DNA from: Bradyrhizobium centrolobii
GTDB lineage: Bacteria; Pseudomonadota; Alphaproteobacteria; Rhizobiales; Xanthobacteraceae
Reading direction: 5' to 3'
DNA: 47,775 nucleotides
Assembly (NCBI RefSeq): GCF_001641635.1
Contig: NZ_LUUB01000078.1
Location: 50,151 to 97,925, forward strand
In this document: positions 25,206-34,145 of the stretch, in pieces
Layout of the letters: every line of letters starts with the position of its first letter
How positions within the stretch are numbered: the first letter of the stretch is position 1
The notes under the pieces: generated by a model
Database searches by the model: none
What the model was told of the DNA's origin: nothing
What the model saw: the letters and a program-made list of their open reading frames with translations, nothing else
Made by a program: the position numbers and the translations under genes

Positions 25206-25880
25206 TCAATTCTGGTCGGCGAGCAGGCCGCCCACGATCCGCTCAACTTCAAGATAATCAGCTGCGACATAATCTGCACCGGCGTCCTTGAGCGTTGCGG
25301 CGTGGCCCTGTCGGATGTGACCCGCGGCAAGCAACCCGATGACCGTTGCGCCTGCCGCGCGTCCGGCGATGACGCCGCTCGCGCTATCCTCGATGACGAT
25401 GCAGTCGCGCGGCGGCACTCCGAGCTCGGCCGCGGCGTGCAGGAAAATGTCCGGGTGCGGCTTGCCTCTGGCGACGTTGGAGGCGCTGAAGACCCGCCCC
25501 TCGAACAGCGAAGCCATGTCCAGGACCTCGAGACAGACGGCGAGCCGGTCCGGCGAGGAGGACGACGCGATGCAGCGGGACAGGTCGACGAATTTCGTGA
25601 TGAAGTCCCGCACGCCTTCAATCGGCGCAAGCTCGTGCCTGAACCGCGTCAAGGTGCGATCCTGGTAATGCTCGCCAAATGACGGCGGCAGCGTTCGGCC
25701 GACCGTAGTCTCGATGGCGGCGATCACCTCGTGAAACCGCTTGCCCATGTAGTCGCGATAGGCATCCTCGACCGTGGTCGGCACCCCCAGTTCGGTCACG
25801 ATCTCGGCCAGGACGGTGTTGGACAGCACCTCGCTGTCGGCGATGACGCCGTCGAAATCGAAAATGATCGCCTTGCTCAT
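25206..25880 (-). CDS. HAD-superfamily phosphatase (beta-phosphoglucomutase-like)
   Basis: 224 residues. Motif I is IIFDFDGVIADSE, with the two nucleophile/acid aspartates near 8 and 10, motif II SSSSPDR, motif III GKPHPDIFL (lysine) and motif IV VIEDSASGV. The cap domain of about 65 residues follows motif I, as in phosphoglycolate phosphatase and beta-phosphoglucomutase relatives. It hydrolyses a sugar phosphate or similar small phosphate ester. ATG 25880 has GGGAAGGGC upstream. The gene is framed by two identical 40-bp repeats. Confidence 0.9.
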   Translation of the reverse strand: MSKAIIFDFDGVIADSEVLSNTVLAEIVTELGVPTTVEDAYRDYMGKRFHEVIAAIETTVGRTLPPSFGEHYQDRTLTRFRHELAPIEGVRDFITKFVDLSRCIASSSSPDRLAVCLEVLDMASLFEGRVFSASNVARGKPHPDIFLHAAAELGVPPRDCIVIEDSASGVIAGRAAGATVIGLLAAGHIRQGHAATLKDAGADYVAADYLEVERIVGGLLADQN

Positions 25881-26053
25881 TTTGCCCTTCCCAGCCGCGT
25901 GCAGATTGAGAGCCGGCGATGAGAGTCGCAACTCACGTTTGGCTTCGGAATCTTACGATGCGAATCGCGTTGTCCAAGCCGCTGAGGTGTCTTGAGGATG
26001 CAAAGCGAGCGCTGCGCTTCCTAGCCCGCATGAAGCAAGGCGGAATGCAGGGC

Positions 26054-26093
26054 CGGCGGTCCCGGATTTCGCTTCGCTCCATCCGGGCTACGG
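26054..26093. repeat. 40-bp REP-like repeat, right copy
   Basis: Same 40 bases and orientation as 25162-25201. Together the two copies bracket the HAD gene and its promoter region, about 890 bp apart. Confidence 0.85.
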
Positions 26094-26168
26094 GCGCAAC
26101 ACATCCAAGTGTCTTGAGCGCTCGGCGACGAACGTGTAAGGCCCGCCAAGTCCTGCCCAGGTGATCGA

Positions 26169-27410
26169 TTGAACCCCCTTCCCCAAAATCCCATGGTTGC
26201 GTCCGGCTCGTTCGCGGCCATGAAGTCCGTGCCGTACCGCCTCCAGTTCGTGGCTTACGTGCTGGCGATGATGGCCGACAACATCGAGCATGTGATCAGC
26301 TACTGGGTGGTGTTCCAGAAATTCCATTCGCCGGCGCTGGCGGGCTTCGCCGTGCTGTCGCACTGGCTGCCGTTCCTGCTGTTCTCGGTCGTGGTCGGCG
26401 GCCTCGCCGACCGGTTCGATCCGCGCCGCATCATCCAGTGCGGCATGCTGCTGTTCATCGTGGCTTCGAGCGGATGGGGCTTCTTCTTCATCACCGATAC
26501 GATCCAGATGTGGCACGCGATGCTGCTGCTCGTGATCCACGGCTGCGCCGGCGTGTTGTGGCAGACGCCGAACCAGCTCCTGCTCTACGACCTCGTTGGA
26601 CCTGCCGACCTGCCGAGTGCGGTGCGGCTGAACGCGATGGCGCGCTATCTCGGCATCCTGGTCGGTCCGGCTGTCGGCGGCGTCATCATGCTGACGCTCG
26701 GCACCTCGCACGGCATCATCTTCAACACGCTGTTCTACCTGCCGATGCTGCTCTGGCTGTTCTGGGCGCCCGTGCGCGACAAGAGCATCGCCGTGCGGCG
26801 CTTCGCCGTCCGTGGCCTCGCCGACATCGTTCTGACCATCCGCGCCATCGGGACGCAGCCGGTCTTGACCGCGATGACGTGGCTTGCCGGGCTCACCTCC
26901 TTCATGATCGGCAACGCCTATCACGCGCAGATGCCGGGCTTTGCGGGCGACCTCGGGCATGGCGATCCCGGCGTCTCCTACAGCGTGCTGCTCGCGGCCG
27001 ACGCGGCCGGTGCGCTGCTGGCCGGCATTGCGCTGGAATCCTGGGGACGGCTCAAGGGCACGCCGCGCACCGCGATCATGCTGGCCATGCTGTGGAGCGT
27101 GGCGCTGCTCGGGTTCGCTTCGGTGCGGATCTACCCGGTTGCGATCGTGTTGTTGTTCTGTGCGGGGTTCTTCGAGCTGTCGTTCAACACGATGGCGCAG
27201 ACGCTGGTGCAGTTGAACGCGCCGCCCGATATCCGCGGCCGCGTCGTCGGCCTCTACAACATGGCCGGGCTCGGGATGCGGGCGTTCAGCGGCATCACCG
27301 TCGGCCTGTTCGGCGCGGCGATCGGCATCCACTGGTCGCTCGGGCTTTCGGCCGCGGCGCTATTGGCGCTGCTGCTCCTGCTCTCCCAGCGTGCGGCGAA
27401 GAAGGCATGA
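26169..27410 (+). CDS. MFS transporter (EntS/MFS_3-like)
   Basis: 413 residues with about twelve hydrophobic helices. The motif-A-like loop between helices 2 and 3 reads GGLADRFDPRRII, and QTPNQLLLYDLV plus NAMARYLGILVGPAVGG in the fourth to fifth helices resemble EntS-type exporters. It would sit in the inner membrane and export an unknown compound. TTG 26169 with AGGTGA upstream is the chosen start; ATG at 26193 or 26220 is also possible and all leave the first helix intact. It is followed at 60 bp by another MFS gene on the same strand. Confidence 0.88.
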   Translation: MNPLPQNPMVASGSFAAMKSVPYRLQFVAYVLAMMADNIEHVISYWVVFQKFHSPALAGFAVLSHWLPFLLFSVVVGGLADRFDPRRIIQCGMLLFIVASSGWGFFFITDTIQMWHAMLLLVIHGCAGVLWQTPNQLLLYDLVGPADLPSAVRLNAMARYLGILVGPAVGGVIMLTLGTSHGIIFNTLFYLPMLLWLFWAPVRDKSIAVRRFAVRGLADIVLTIRAIGTQPVLTAMTWLAGLTSFMIGNAYHAQMPGFAGDLGHGDPGVSYSVLLAADAAGALLAGIALESWGRLKGTPRTAIMLAMLWSVALLGFASVRIYPVAIVLLFCAGFFELSFNTMAQTLVQLNAPPDIRGRVVGLYNMAGLGMRAFSGITVGLFGAAIGIHWSLGLSAAALLALLLLLSQRAAKKA

Positions 27411-27469
27411 GGGCGCAGCCTTACGACGCAGCCGGTTGACACCGGCGTCTCCCCACCGCACGCTCATCG

Positions 27470-28657
27470 TTGTTGCCGGGAGATGGGGCGTTGCGCAGTC
27501 GCTGGGGCATTCTTGCGATCCTGTTCGTCGTTCGCCTCACCATTGCGTTCCAGTTTCAGAGCGTGGCCGCGGTCGCGCCGCTGCTTGAAAAGACCTTTGG
27601 CGTCGGTCTCGCCGATATCGGCCTCCTGATCGGGCTCTATTTCACGCCGGGCGTCGTGCTGGCGCTGCCGGGCGGCGCGATCGGCCGCACCTTCGGCGAC
27701 AAGCCCACGACCATTGCGGCGCTGCTGCTGATGACGGCCGGCAGTCTGGTGATGGCCACGACGGAGATCTGGGCCTGGCAGATGGCGGGCCGGCTCGCCT
27801 CCGGCGCAGGCGCCGTCCTGCTCACGGTGCAGCTCACCAAGATGGGTACCGACTGGTTTGCCGGAAAGGAGATCGCGACCGCCATGGCGATCTTCGTCAA
27901 CTCCTGGCCGGCCGGGGTCGCGATCTCGCTGCTGGTGCTGCCGGCGATCGGCACTGCGCATGGCGCCGGCGCGGTGTTTCTGTCGGCGGGCGCGTTGACC
28001 GCGATCGGCATCCTGCTGATCGCGTTCTATCAGCCGCCGCCCGCGACAGCCGCGCCCACCGCCGCCTCGGCGCGGCTCGATCGGCCCGCCCTGCTGGCGG
28101 TGATAGTCGCAGGCGCGATCTGGGGCCTCTATAACGTCGGCTTCGCCATGATCTTCTCGTTCGGCCCCTCGCTCCTGGCCGAGCGCGGCTGGAGCATCGC
28201 CGCCGCAGGCTCGGCGATCAGCCTCGTGATGTGGCTGTCGGTGGTCTCGGTGCCGGCCGGTGGCTATCTCGCCGACCGCTTCAAGCGGCCGTTCACGCTT
28301 GCGGTCGTGGCGAGCCTCATGGTGGCGCTGCTGCTGGCCTGGCTGCCGCGGTCGGATGCGGTGATCACAATCCTCGTCCTCATCGGCCTGATCGGCGGCC
28401 ATCCGGCCGGTCCGATCATGAGCCTGCCGGCCCGGGTGCTCGGGCCGGAGACCCGGGCGATCGGGATGGGGGTGTTCTACACCCTCTTTTATGCCGCCAT
28501 GATGCTTGGGCCGGCGGTGGCGGGGCGGCTTGCCAAGTCGGCGGGGACTGCCGCCGTCGCGCTCGACCTGGGCGCGCTGACGGTGCTCGCCTGCCCGCCG
28601 CTAATGTGGTTTTTCGCGCGCATTGTTTCTGTCCGTAGTCGCCGCGCCAGATCATAA
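27470..28657 (+). CDS. MFS transporter (CynX/NimT-like)
   Basis: 395 residues with twelve predicted helices. It opens RSRWGILAILFVVRLTIAF, with the typical MFS loop after helix 2 (GGAIGRTFGDKPTTIAAL) and a second copy of that loop in the C-terminal half (GGYLADRFKRPFTLAV). The type is that of cyanate/nitrate-like anion or drug exporters, but the substrate cannot be assigned. TTG 27470 is the farthest start; TTG 27491, with GGGAG eight bases upstream, is equally plausible. Weakly linked to the preceding MFS gene by position only. Confidence 0.87.
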   Translation: MLPGDGALRSRWGILAILFVVRLTIAFQFQSVAAVAPLLEKTFGVGLADIGLLIGLYFTPGVVLALPGGAIGRTFGDKPTTIAALLLMTAGSLVMATTEIWAWQMAGRLASGAGAVLLTVQLTKMGTDWFAGKEIATAMAIFVNSWPAGVAISLLVLPAIGTAHGAGAVFLSAGALTAIGILLIAFYQPPPATAAPTAASARLDRPALLAVIVAGAIWGLYNVGFAMIFSFGPSLLAERGWSIAAAGSAISLVMWLSVVSVPAGGYLADRFKRPFTLAVVASLMVALLLAWLPRSDAVITILVLIGLIGGHPAGPIMSLPARVLGPETRAIGMGVFYTLFYAAMMLGPAVAGRLAKSAGTAAVALDLGALTVLACPPLMWFFARIVSVRSRRARS

Positions 28658-28724
28658 CGCGGCGTTAACCCTATGCACCTTAGGGTCGTACGGACTCCGC
28701 CCGGGCGGGGGTCGGGTAGTGAAA

Positions 28725-29336
28725 ATGGCGTTGGCGAACAAGAAATTTCTTCCGGCCGCCGAGGAGCGTCGGCGTTTCCAGCGGGTGAAAGTGCACCTGC
28801 TCGGCCGCTATATGCTGCCGGACCGTCGTGAATTCCCCTGCCAGGTGATCAACATGTCGCCGGGCGGGCTCGCGCTTTTGGCACCCGGCATCGGCAATGT
28901 CGGCGACCGCGTGGTCGCCTATCTCGACCATATCGGCCGGGTCGAGGGCAAGATCACCCGCATCATCGACAACGGCTTCGCCATGACGATCGGCGCGACG
29001 CCGCGCAAGCGGGACAAGCTCGCCGCCCAGCTCACATGGCTCGCCAACCGCGACATCCTCAACCTGCCGGAGGACCGCCGCCACGACCGTATCGTACCGC
29101 GCAACCCGATCGCGGTGCTGACGCTCGAGGACGGCACCAAGATGACCTGCCGCATCATCGACCTGTCGCTGTCCGGTGCGGCCATCGCGGCGGAAAACCG
29201 CCCGTCGCTCAAATCGACGGTTTTGCTCGGCCGGGTCCAGGGCCGGGTGGTCCGAAACCTCGAGGATGGCTTCGCGCTGGAGTTCATGCACGAGCAGCCG
29301 GCCGAGACTCTCGAAGAGAGCGTTACCGCGCGGTAA
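28725..29336 (+). CDS. Tandem PilZ-domain protein
   Basis: 203 residues that read as two PilZ domains in a row. The first has RRFQRVKVH followed by CQVINMSPGGLALL, the second RRHDRIVPRN followed by CRIIDLSLSGAAIA; each thus has the R-x-x-x-R and (D/N)-x-S-x-x-G c-di-GMP-binding pattern, in the second case with S in place of the first G. It is cytoplasmic, with no output domain, so it likely acts by binding partners when c-di-GMP is high. ATG 28725 is chosen; GTG 28719 is possible. The transglutaminase-like gene follows 330 bp later. Confidence 0.85.
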   Translation: MALANKKFLPAAEERRRFQRVKVHLLGRYMLPDRREFPCQVINMSPGGLALLAPGIGNVGDRVVAYLDHIGRVEGKITRIIDNGFAMTIGATPRKRDKLAAQLTWLANRDILNLPEDRRHDRIVPRNPIAVLTLEDGTKMTCRIIDLSLSGAAIAAENRPSLKSTVLLGRVQGRVVRNLEDGFALEFMHEQPAETLEESVTAR

Positions 29337-29532
29337 AGCGCAAACGCTGCAAAACAACTGCTTTTCAAGCCTCGAAAGCGGCCTCCGCGATGCGGACGCC
29401 GTTTTTTCTGCGTTCAGCGGCTGCGCCCGCGCGGTTAATGCGCGGGCCCCTTGCACGCGGAATCGGCTGTTCCGCCTGCGTTTCCGCGTTAATCCCTACA
29501 ATTTGAATCAATTGCAGTAATCTCGAATTTTA

Positions 29533-29566
29533 CGCGAATTCTATTCAAGTATAGATCGAATTCGCG
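29533..29566. promoter_or_regulatory. Inverted repeat in AT-rich leader
   Basis: CGCGAATTC (29533-29541) and its complement GAATTCGCG (29558-29566) are separated by 16 AT-rich bases. The whole 29480-29660 segment is notably less GC-rich than its surroundings and precedes the LapG-like gene, so this could be an operator there. Confidence 0.4.
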
Positions 29567-29666
29567 GCACGTTTTACTTGCATTCGTCTCGACTTGACTT
29601 GGCTGACTTAGCGCCAACTCAAAAGCTCCGTGCGAATTGTGGTTCCAACAAGAAACGGGGGCCACG

Positions 29667-30293
29667 ATGTTCGACTTCAGCGGACAAGGGAAAGGGCTGG
29701 CGATCGCCGCCATGCTCTTCGGGATCAGCGCGACAGTGCAGGCCGGTGAAGGCCGTCTGCTCTACGCGAGCCTCGGCGACACCACGCGTGCGCCGATCGG
29801 CTGGGTCGAGTTCTGTGCGGAGAATACCGCCCAATGCCAGGGCGGTCCGTCACAGCCGCGCGACATCGTGATGTCGCAGGCGGCGTGGCGCGACCTCCTC
29901 AAGGTCAATCGCTGGGTCAACGAGACCGTGAAGCCTTTGACCGATCAGGAGCACTGGGGCGTGATCGAGAAGTGGTCGCTGCCGACCGATGGTTACGGCG
30001 ACTGTGAAGACTACGTGCTGTTGAAGCGCAAGATGCTGATCGATGCCGCATGGCCGCGCGAGGCCCTGCTCATCACCGTCGTGCGCGACAAGAAGGGCGA
30101 AGGGCACGCGGTGCTGACGGTGAAGACCGACAAGGGCGAATTCATTCTCGACAATCAGAACGAGAATGTCGTGGCCTGGACGGAGACCGGCTACCGCTTC
30201 GTCAAGCGCCAGTCGCAGGGCGATCCCAACGTCTGGGTCTCGCTCGGCGATACCAAGCCGGCGGTCTCCACCGCCAGCGCAAAAGATCAGTAG
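29667..30293 (+). CDS. Transglutaminase-like cysteine protease (BTLCP, LapG-like)
   Basis: 208 residues with a Sec signal peptide (cleavage near VQA-G) and the BTLCP triad: cysteine in GYGDCEDYV (C113), histidine in GEGHAVLTV (H147) and aspartate in FILDNQNE (D162). LapG of Pseudomonas is a member of this family and cleaves the adhesin LapA at the outer membrane when c-di-GMP is low. No LapA-like adhesin or LapD receptor is in this window, so the parallel is inference. ATG 29667 is chosen; the region before it is AT-rich. Confidence 0.88.
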   Translation: MFDFSGQGKGLAIAAMLFGISATVQAGEGRLLYASLGDTTRAPIGWVEFCAENTAQCQGGPSQPRDIVMSQAAWRDLLKVNRWVNETVKPLTDQEHWGVIEKWSLPTDGYGDCEDYVLLKRKMLIDAAWPREALLITVVRDKKGEGHAVLTVKTDKGEFILDNQNENVVAWTETGYRFVKRQSQGDPNVWVSLGDTKPAVSTASAKDQ

Positions 30294-30360
30294 TCAACGA
30301 GAAACGAGTTACGCGACCCGGTCACATCCCCACCCCTCCCCGTCCCAGACCGGTTCGCGC

Positions 30361-30398
30361 GCGGCCAGCCATCCCCCAATGGCTGGCCGCAACTTTTT
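30361..30398 (+). terminator. Rho-independent terminator
   Basis: Perfect 12-bp stem GCGGCCAGCCAT / ATGGCTGGCCGC with a 6-base loop, then AACTTTTT. It ends the transglutaminase-like gene and stands before the convergent CYTH-CHAD gene. Confidence 0.85.
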
Positions 30399-30415
30399 GG
30401 GGGATGCGAACGCAG

Positions 30416-32185
30416 TCACTCCTGCCGGGCTTGCCGCGACCAGGGCACCCGCGCGGCCGTGAAGTCCCGCCACGTGGTACGCAAGGACGGCCCGACGCCG
30501 ACCGACGCGCGCGCCTGCCAGCCGGCGATCGCGGCCGCGGCGTTGGCGCTGTCGGGCACCTCGGCACCAACGCCGTCGAGCAGCGAGGCCGTGATCGCCA
30601 TGTCGTTGAAGGCGCCGAGTTCCTCCTGCAAATCGGCAAGCCTGCGGGAAAAGCGCCTCGCGGCCTTGCGATCCTCGCACAGCGGCAGCAGGAACTCGCC
30701 GAGATAGCGCAGCCTCTTCGTCGCCAGCCGCAAGCGATGCAACTCATCTGCTGCGCGCGACTTGAAGCGGCGGCCGCGCTTGAGCACCTTCGCATACTGC
30801 TCCGACAGGATGCGCTCTGCAAAGTTGACGGCGGGCTCGGCGAGCCGGCCGAGATCTTCGGCGGCAACATCGTTGCGCCAGCCCCGCGTCTCGATCCAGC
30901 CGCCGAGGCCGATCAGGAAAATGGCGCAGCGGCGATCATCGAGCGCAAGATGCGCCTTTCGATAGGCGTCCGACTGGCGTTTGGCCGCGACTTGTTCCAG
31001 GGCGTCGAAGCCGGCGACCGAGGGACAGGCCTTCGCGATCGTCGGCAACGTGTCGAGCTGGAAGACGTCCCAGTCGCGCGCACCGGACAGATTTTGCGCC
31101 AGCCATCTTGTTTCCGACCGCAGCGCGTCGAGATTGCTCAACGCGCCCACCGATCGCATCAGATCGAGAGCCGATCGCAGCCGGCGCAGCGCGACCCGAA
31201 GCTGGTGGACGCCTTCGGGATCGCGACCATCCTCGGCGGCCGGCAGGGACTGAAGCAGATGGTGGAAGCAGGAACGCAGGATCGTCGCGAAGGCCTCGTC
31301 GAGCGTGACTGACGGGCCAAGGCGAAGCTTGCGCGGTCGCCTTGCGGATGGCGGCGTGTCGGCGGCAAGGTCAAAGCCGCGCGCCGATTTGGTCCGGATC
31401 GACGGCTTCAGCGATCCATGCTCGGCAAGCCGCAGCGCGATCTCGTAGATCGTGCCCGCGCTGCCGCTCTTGAGCTCCAGTTCGATCTCGCTCACGGGCA
31501 TCGACCGATCGCCCGCCTTCAGGACGCCCTGGTCGAACGCGACCTCGACCGTTCCGGACGGCAGATCAACGATGCGTGCGTGGCGACGGATGTCGGCGGT
31601 GAAGACTGCTTCGAGCGGCTGCGTTTCGAGATCATCGCGAAGCTTGGCCGGAACGAAGGGCATCGCAAGAGCGAGATCGGGCGCCATCGACGGGACGCTC
31701 GCCTCCCACTCGCCGCGGCGAAGGGGATCGTCCGCAGCATCGGTCTTCACGGTCTGCACGAAGCGCGCGCCGCTCTGGCGAACGCGCAAGCTCAATCCGC
31801 CACGCCGAAGCGTCCGCTCCGGCGTATCATAGTAGACCGACTTGAGATGCTTTCGTGAGCCCTTGTTGCGCGCGTTCGCCGCGATGATCGGCGCGGCATT
31901 GAAATGCGCCATGCGATCGGCATCGACGAGAAGCTTGAGCTCGATTTCACCGGCGGCACCGTTTGGCAGAGGTCGCTCCGGCGCGGCCGTCTCGCCCCGA
32001 GGCGGCGCTTCCTCGAGCGCAGCGTCCTCGACGAGCGTCGGCTGTTCGGATAGTTGCGTGGAGGAAGCGACGGACTGCTCCGCCCTCGTGTTGTCCTGAG
32101 GGACAGGATTCCCGTCCAGCCCATTCAATCCGCTCGGATTCTTGCGGGCCGGCGTTGCGTCGCGTTTTAACATTCCGGATGACAT
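30416..32185 (-). CDS. CYTH-CHAD protein (inorganic triphosphatase-like)
   Basis: About 589 residues. After a Pro/Glu-rich N-terminus comes a CYTH domain opening with EIELKLLVDADRM (the ExExK motif) and running through the RQSGARFVQTVKTD strand. The C-terminal CHAD domain starts near 300 and has the conserved helices (VHQLRVALRRLRSALDLM and LHRLRLATKRLRYLGEFL). The pair is typical of inorganic triphosphatases such as YgiF; CHAD domains bind polyphosphate. The frame is open to TTG 32248, but ATG 32185 or 32173 looks more natural, and a near-EcfG promoter (GGAAC-N16-CGTC) lies just upstream of these. Confidence 0.87.
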   Translation of the reverse strand: MSSGMLKRDATPARKNPSGLNGLDGNPVPQDNTRAEQSVASSTQLSEQPTLVEDAALEEAPPRGETAAPERPLPNGAAGEIELKLLVDADRMAHFNAAPIIAANARNKGSRKHLKSVYYDTPERTLRRGGLSLRVRQSGARFVQTVKTDAADDPLRRGEWEASVPSMAPDLALAMPFVPAKLRDDLETQPLEAVFTADIRRHARIVDLPSGTVEVAFDQGVLKAGDRSMPVSEIELELKSGSAGTIYEIALRLAEHGSLKPSIRTKSARGFDLAADTPPSARRPRKLRLGPSVTLDEAFATILRSCFHHLLQSLPAAEDGRDPEGVHQLRVALRRLRSALDLMRSVGALSNLDALRSETRWLAQNLSGARDWDVFQLDTLPTIAKACPSVAGFDALEQVAAKRQSDAYRKAHLALDDRRCAIFLIGLGGWIETRGWRNDVAAEDLGRLAEPAVNFAERILSEQYAKVLKRGRRFKSRAADELHRLRLATKRLRYLGEFLLPLCEDRKAARRFSRRLADLQEELGAFNDMAITASLLDGVGAEVPDSANAAAAIAGWQARASVGVGPSLRTTWRDFTAARVPWSRQARQE

Positions 32186-32248
32186 GACGATTCGATGACA
32201 GTTCGATAACATATAGCCATCGTCGCCGACGGGGAACAGCGACGTCAA

Positions 32249-32596
32249 ACTTCCGGGGAAGTTCCCGAAATCGCCTTGCCGGCGAATTCATTTGCGGCTC
32301 AACGCCGCAAGTGATTGAATCTTCATCGATCCGACCACTTCGACGGAGATGAATTCGTCAGCGAGCTTGACTCATGTTAGCCGAAAAATTTTTTCTGGTC
32401 CTGGAGACGCTGAGAAGTCACGCGTCCGATGACAGGCCCCAGATCGTGACGACCCCTCCGAGGCCGCTTGCAACCCCTGATGTTGCAATTCCTCCGCCTC
32501 GCAGGGAGCCGGTTGCGGACCGTCGCGATTAGAAGCAGTCTAATTCCAAAGCCATACCGCCTTGCGGCCGTGCGAAGGCGCGATCGTTGCACACTT
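32249..32596. other. Intergenic stretch without a gene
   Basis: No credible coding region. It holds a 7-bp-arm palindrome AACTTCC-GG-GGAAGTT at 32248-32263 and an imperfect ATTAGA/TCTAAT pair at 32528-32544. The first may belong to control of the CYTH-CHAD gene. Confidence 0.5.
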
Positions 32597-33958
32597 TTAT
32601 CGGTGCGCCAGACTATTCTTGTAGATCTTCCCGTCCTTCATGATCACCACGAAGTTCTTCGCGGGATCCTCGACGAGCCTGATGTTGTCGAGCGGATTGC
32701 CGTCGACCACCAGGAGATCGGCGAGCGCGCCTTCCTGGACCACGCCGAGCTTACCGGGATAGGGATTTCGCGGGCCCGACAGGCTCAATAGTTCCGCGTT
32801 GGTCGACGTCGCCATGGTCAGCGCTTCGGCCGGCGTGTACCAGCGCGTGAGGGTGGCCAGCATGGCGCCCTGCTGCTCGGCCTGCGCCTTCGAGAACAGG
32901 ACGTCGGTGCCGAATGCGGTCTTGATCCCGTATTTCCTCGCCAGCGCATAGACCCTCTCTGTTCCGGCAACCACCTGCCGCATCTTGTCCTGCTCTGCAG
33001 GTCCAAGCGCAGCTGCACCGGCGAGATCCAGGAACGGCTGCGTGCTCAACCAGATCCCCTTCTCCGCCATCAGGCGGGCGGTCGCATCGTCCATGAGATG
33101 ACCGTGCTCGATGCACTTCACACCGGCAGCGATCGAGCGCTGGATCGCGACCGGCGTGTAGGCGTGGGTGGCGACATAGGTGCCCCAGTTCTCGGCGGCT
33201 TCGACCGCCGCACGCAACTCGGGCTCGGTGAAGGTGGAGACATCGAGCGGGCTGAAGGGCGAGGCCACCCCGCCACCTGCCGTGAGCTTGACCTGCGAGG
33301 CGCCCTGCATGAGCTGTTCGCGCGCCCGCACGCGGACCTCGTCAGGACTGTCGGCGACCATGCTGCCGCCAATCTGCTCCATGCGGCTCAGCATCCCGCC
33401 GATCGTTCGCGGCAGATCGGCGAGTTGCCGGAAGTCGCCATGGCCGCCGGTGATGGTGATCATGGCGCCGGACGGATAGATGCGGGGACCGGCGACGAGA
33501 TCCTCGTCGATGGCTTGCTTCAAGCCAAAGCTCGGCCCGCCCATGTCGCGCACGGTAGTGAAGCCGCGCATCAGCGTGGCGGTCGCCTCCGCAGCCGCAA
33601 GCAGATTGTTGTAGCCGACATCGCCTGAGAGGACTGCTGCCGGCGTCGGCCGCACCAGCATCGCGTGCCAATGCGCATCGATCAGCCCCGGCATCAGAAC
33701 ACGTCCGCCGCCATCGATCACTTGCGCCGTGGCCGTAATGGCGCCGGTCGAAATCTTCTCGATCGTCTTGTTCCTGACGAGGACGCTGGAGGAAGCAGAC
33801 AGCGTGCCGGTCTTGCCGTCGAAGATCCGGACATTGCGGAACAGGACGGCGGCGTCCTGCTGGGCCGATGCGGACGACGGGCTGCCGAGGACAAATGCAA
33901 CGGCCGCAAACAATGCGGCCGCCCGGGAGACGCTGGCCGGCATCCTCAAACCCAACAT
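32597..33958 (-). CDS. Exported amidohydrolase family protein
   Basis: 453 residues with a Sec signal peptide (AAALFAAVAFVLG, cleavage near ASA-Q). The metallo-dependent hydrolase core shows the first metal ligands in GLIDAHWHAML (HxH), later histidines in VATHAYTP and CIEHGHLMD, and an aspartate in FGTDVLF. It is similar to imidazolonepropionase/Xaa-Pro dipeptidase-like exported amidohydrolases; the substrate could be a peptide or an amide. ATG 33958 has GGAGACTGG upstream. Periplasmic. Confidence 0.88.
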   Translation of the reverse strand: MLGLRMPASVSRAAALFAAVAFVLGSPSSASAQQDAAVLFRNVRIFDGKTGTLSASSSVLVRNKTIEKISTGAITATAQVIDGGGRVLMPGLIDAHWHAMLVRPTPAAVLSGDVGYNNLLAAAEATATLMRGFTTVRDMGGPSFGLKQAIDEDLVAGPRIYPSGAMITITGGHGDFRQLADLPRTIGGMLSRMEQIGGSMVADSPDEVRVRAREQLMQGASQVKLTAGGGVASPFSPLDVSTFTEPELRAAVEAAENWGTYVATHAYTPVAIQRSIAAGVKCIEHGHLMDDATARLMAEKGIWLSTQPFLDLAGAAALGPAEQDKMRQVVAGTERVYALARKYGIKTAFGTDVLFSKAQAEQQGAMLATLTRWYTPAEALTMATSTNAELLSLSGPRNPYPGKLGVVQEGALADLLVVDGNPLDNIRLVEDPAKNFVVIMKDGKIYKNSLAHR

Positions 33959-34145
33959 GTCCAGTCTCCGTAGAGTGCAGGGCTATGTGGCGTGAGTCTG
34001 ACGCCTACGTTTAGTTTCCGTCAACTTACAACCATCGCGGCTTTGCGCAGTGCTGCCATCTGCTTTGATGAGAGATCGCAATGATCGCGTGCAGTTGAAT
34101 CAAAGAGACATTGTTGACCGCAACGTCAGCGCGCGCGGGACGCAC

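Noticed and set aside
25947..25971. GGAAT-N16-CGTT as an EcfG promoter
   Set aside because: One mismatch in the essential GGAAC, and a repeat lies between it and the only downstream gene.
30050..31312. 420-codon plus-strand frame opposite the CYTH-CHAD gene
   Set aside because: Antisense shadow; it begins inside the protease gene and crosses its terminator.
32528..32544. ATTAGA/TCTAAT pair as a possible Irr-type iron box
   Set aside because: The spacing and sequence differ from the usual iron-control box and it lies downstream of, not before, the nearest gene start.
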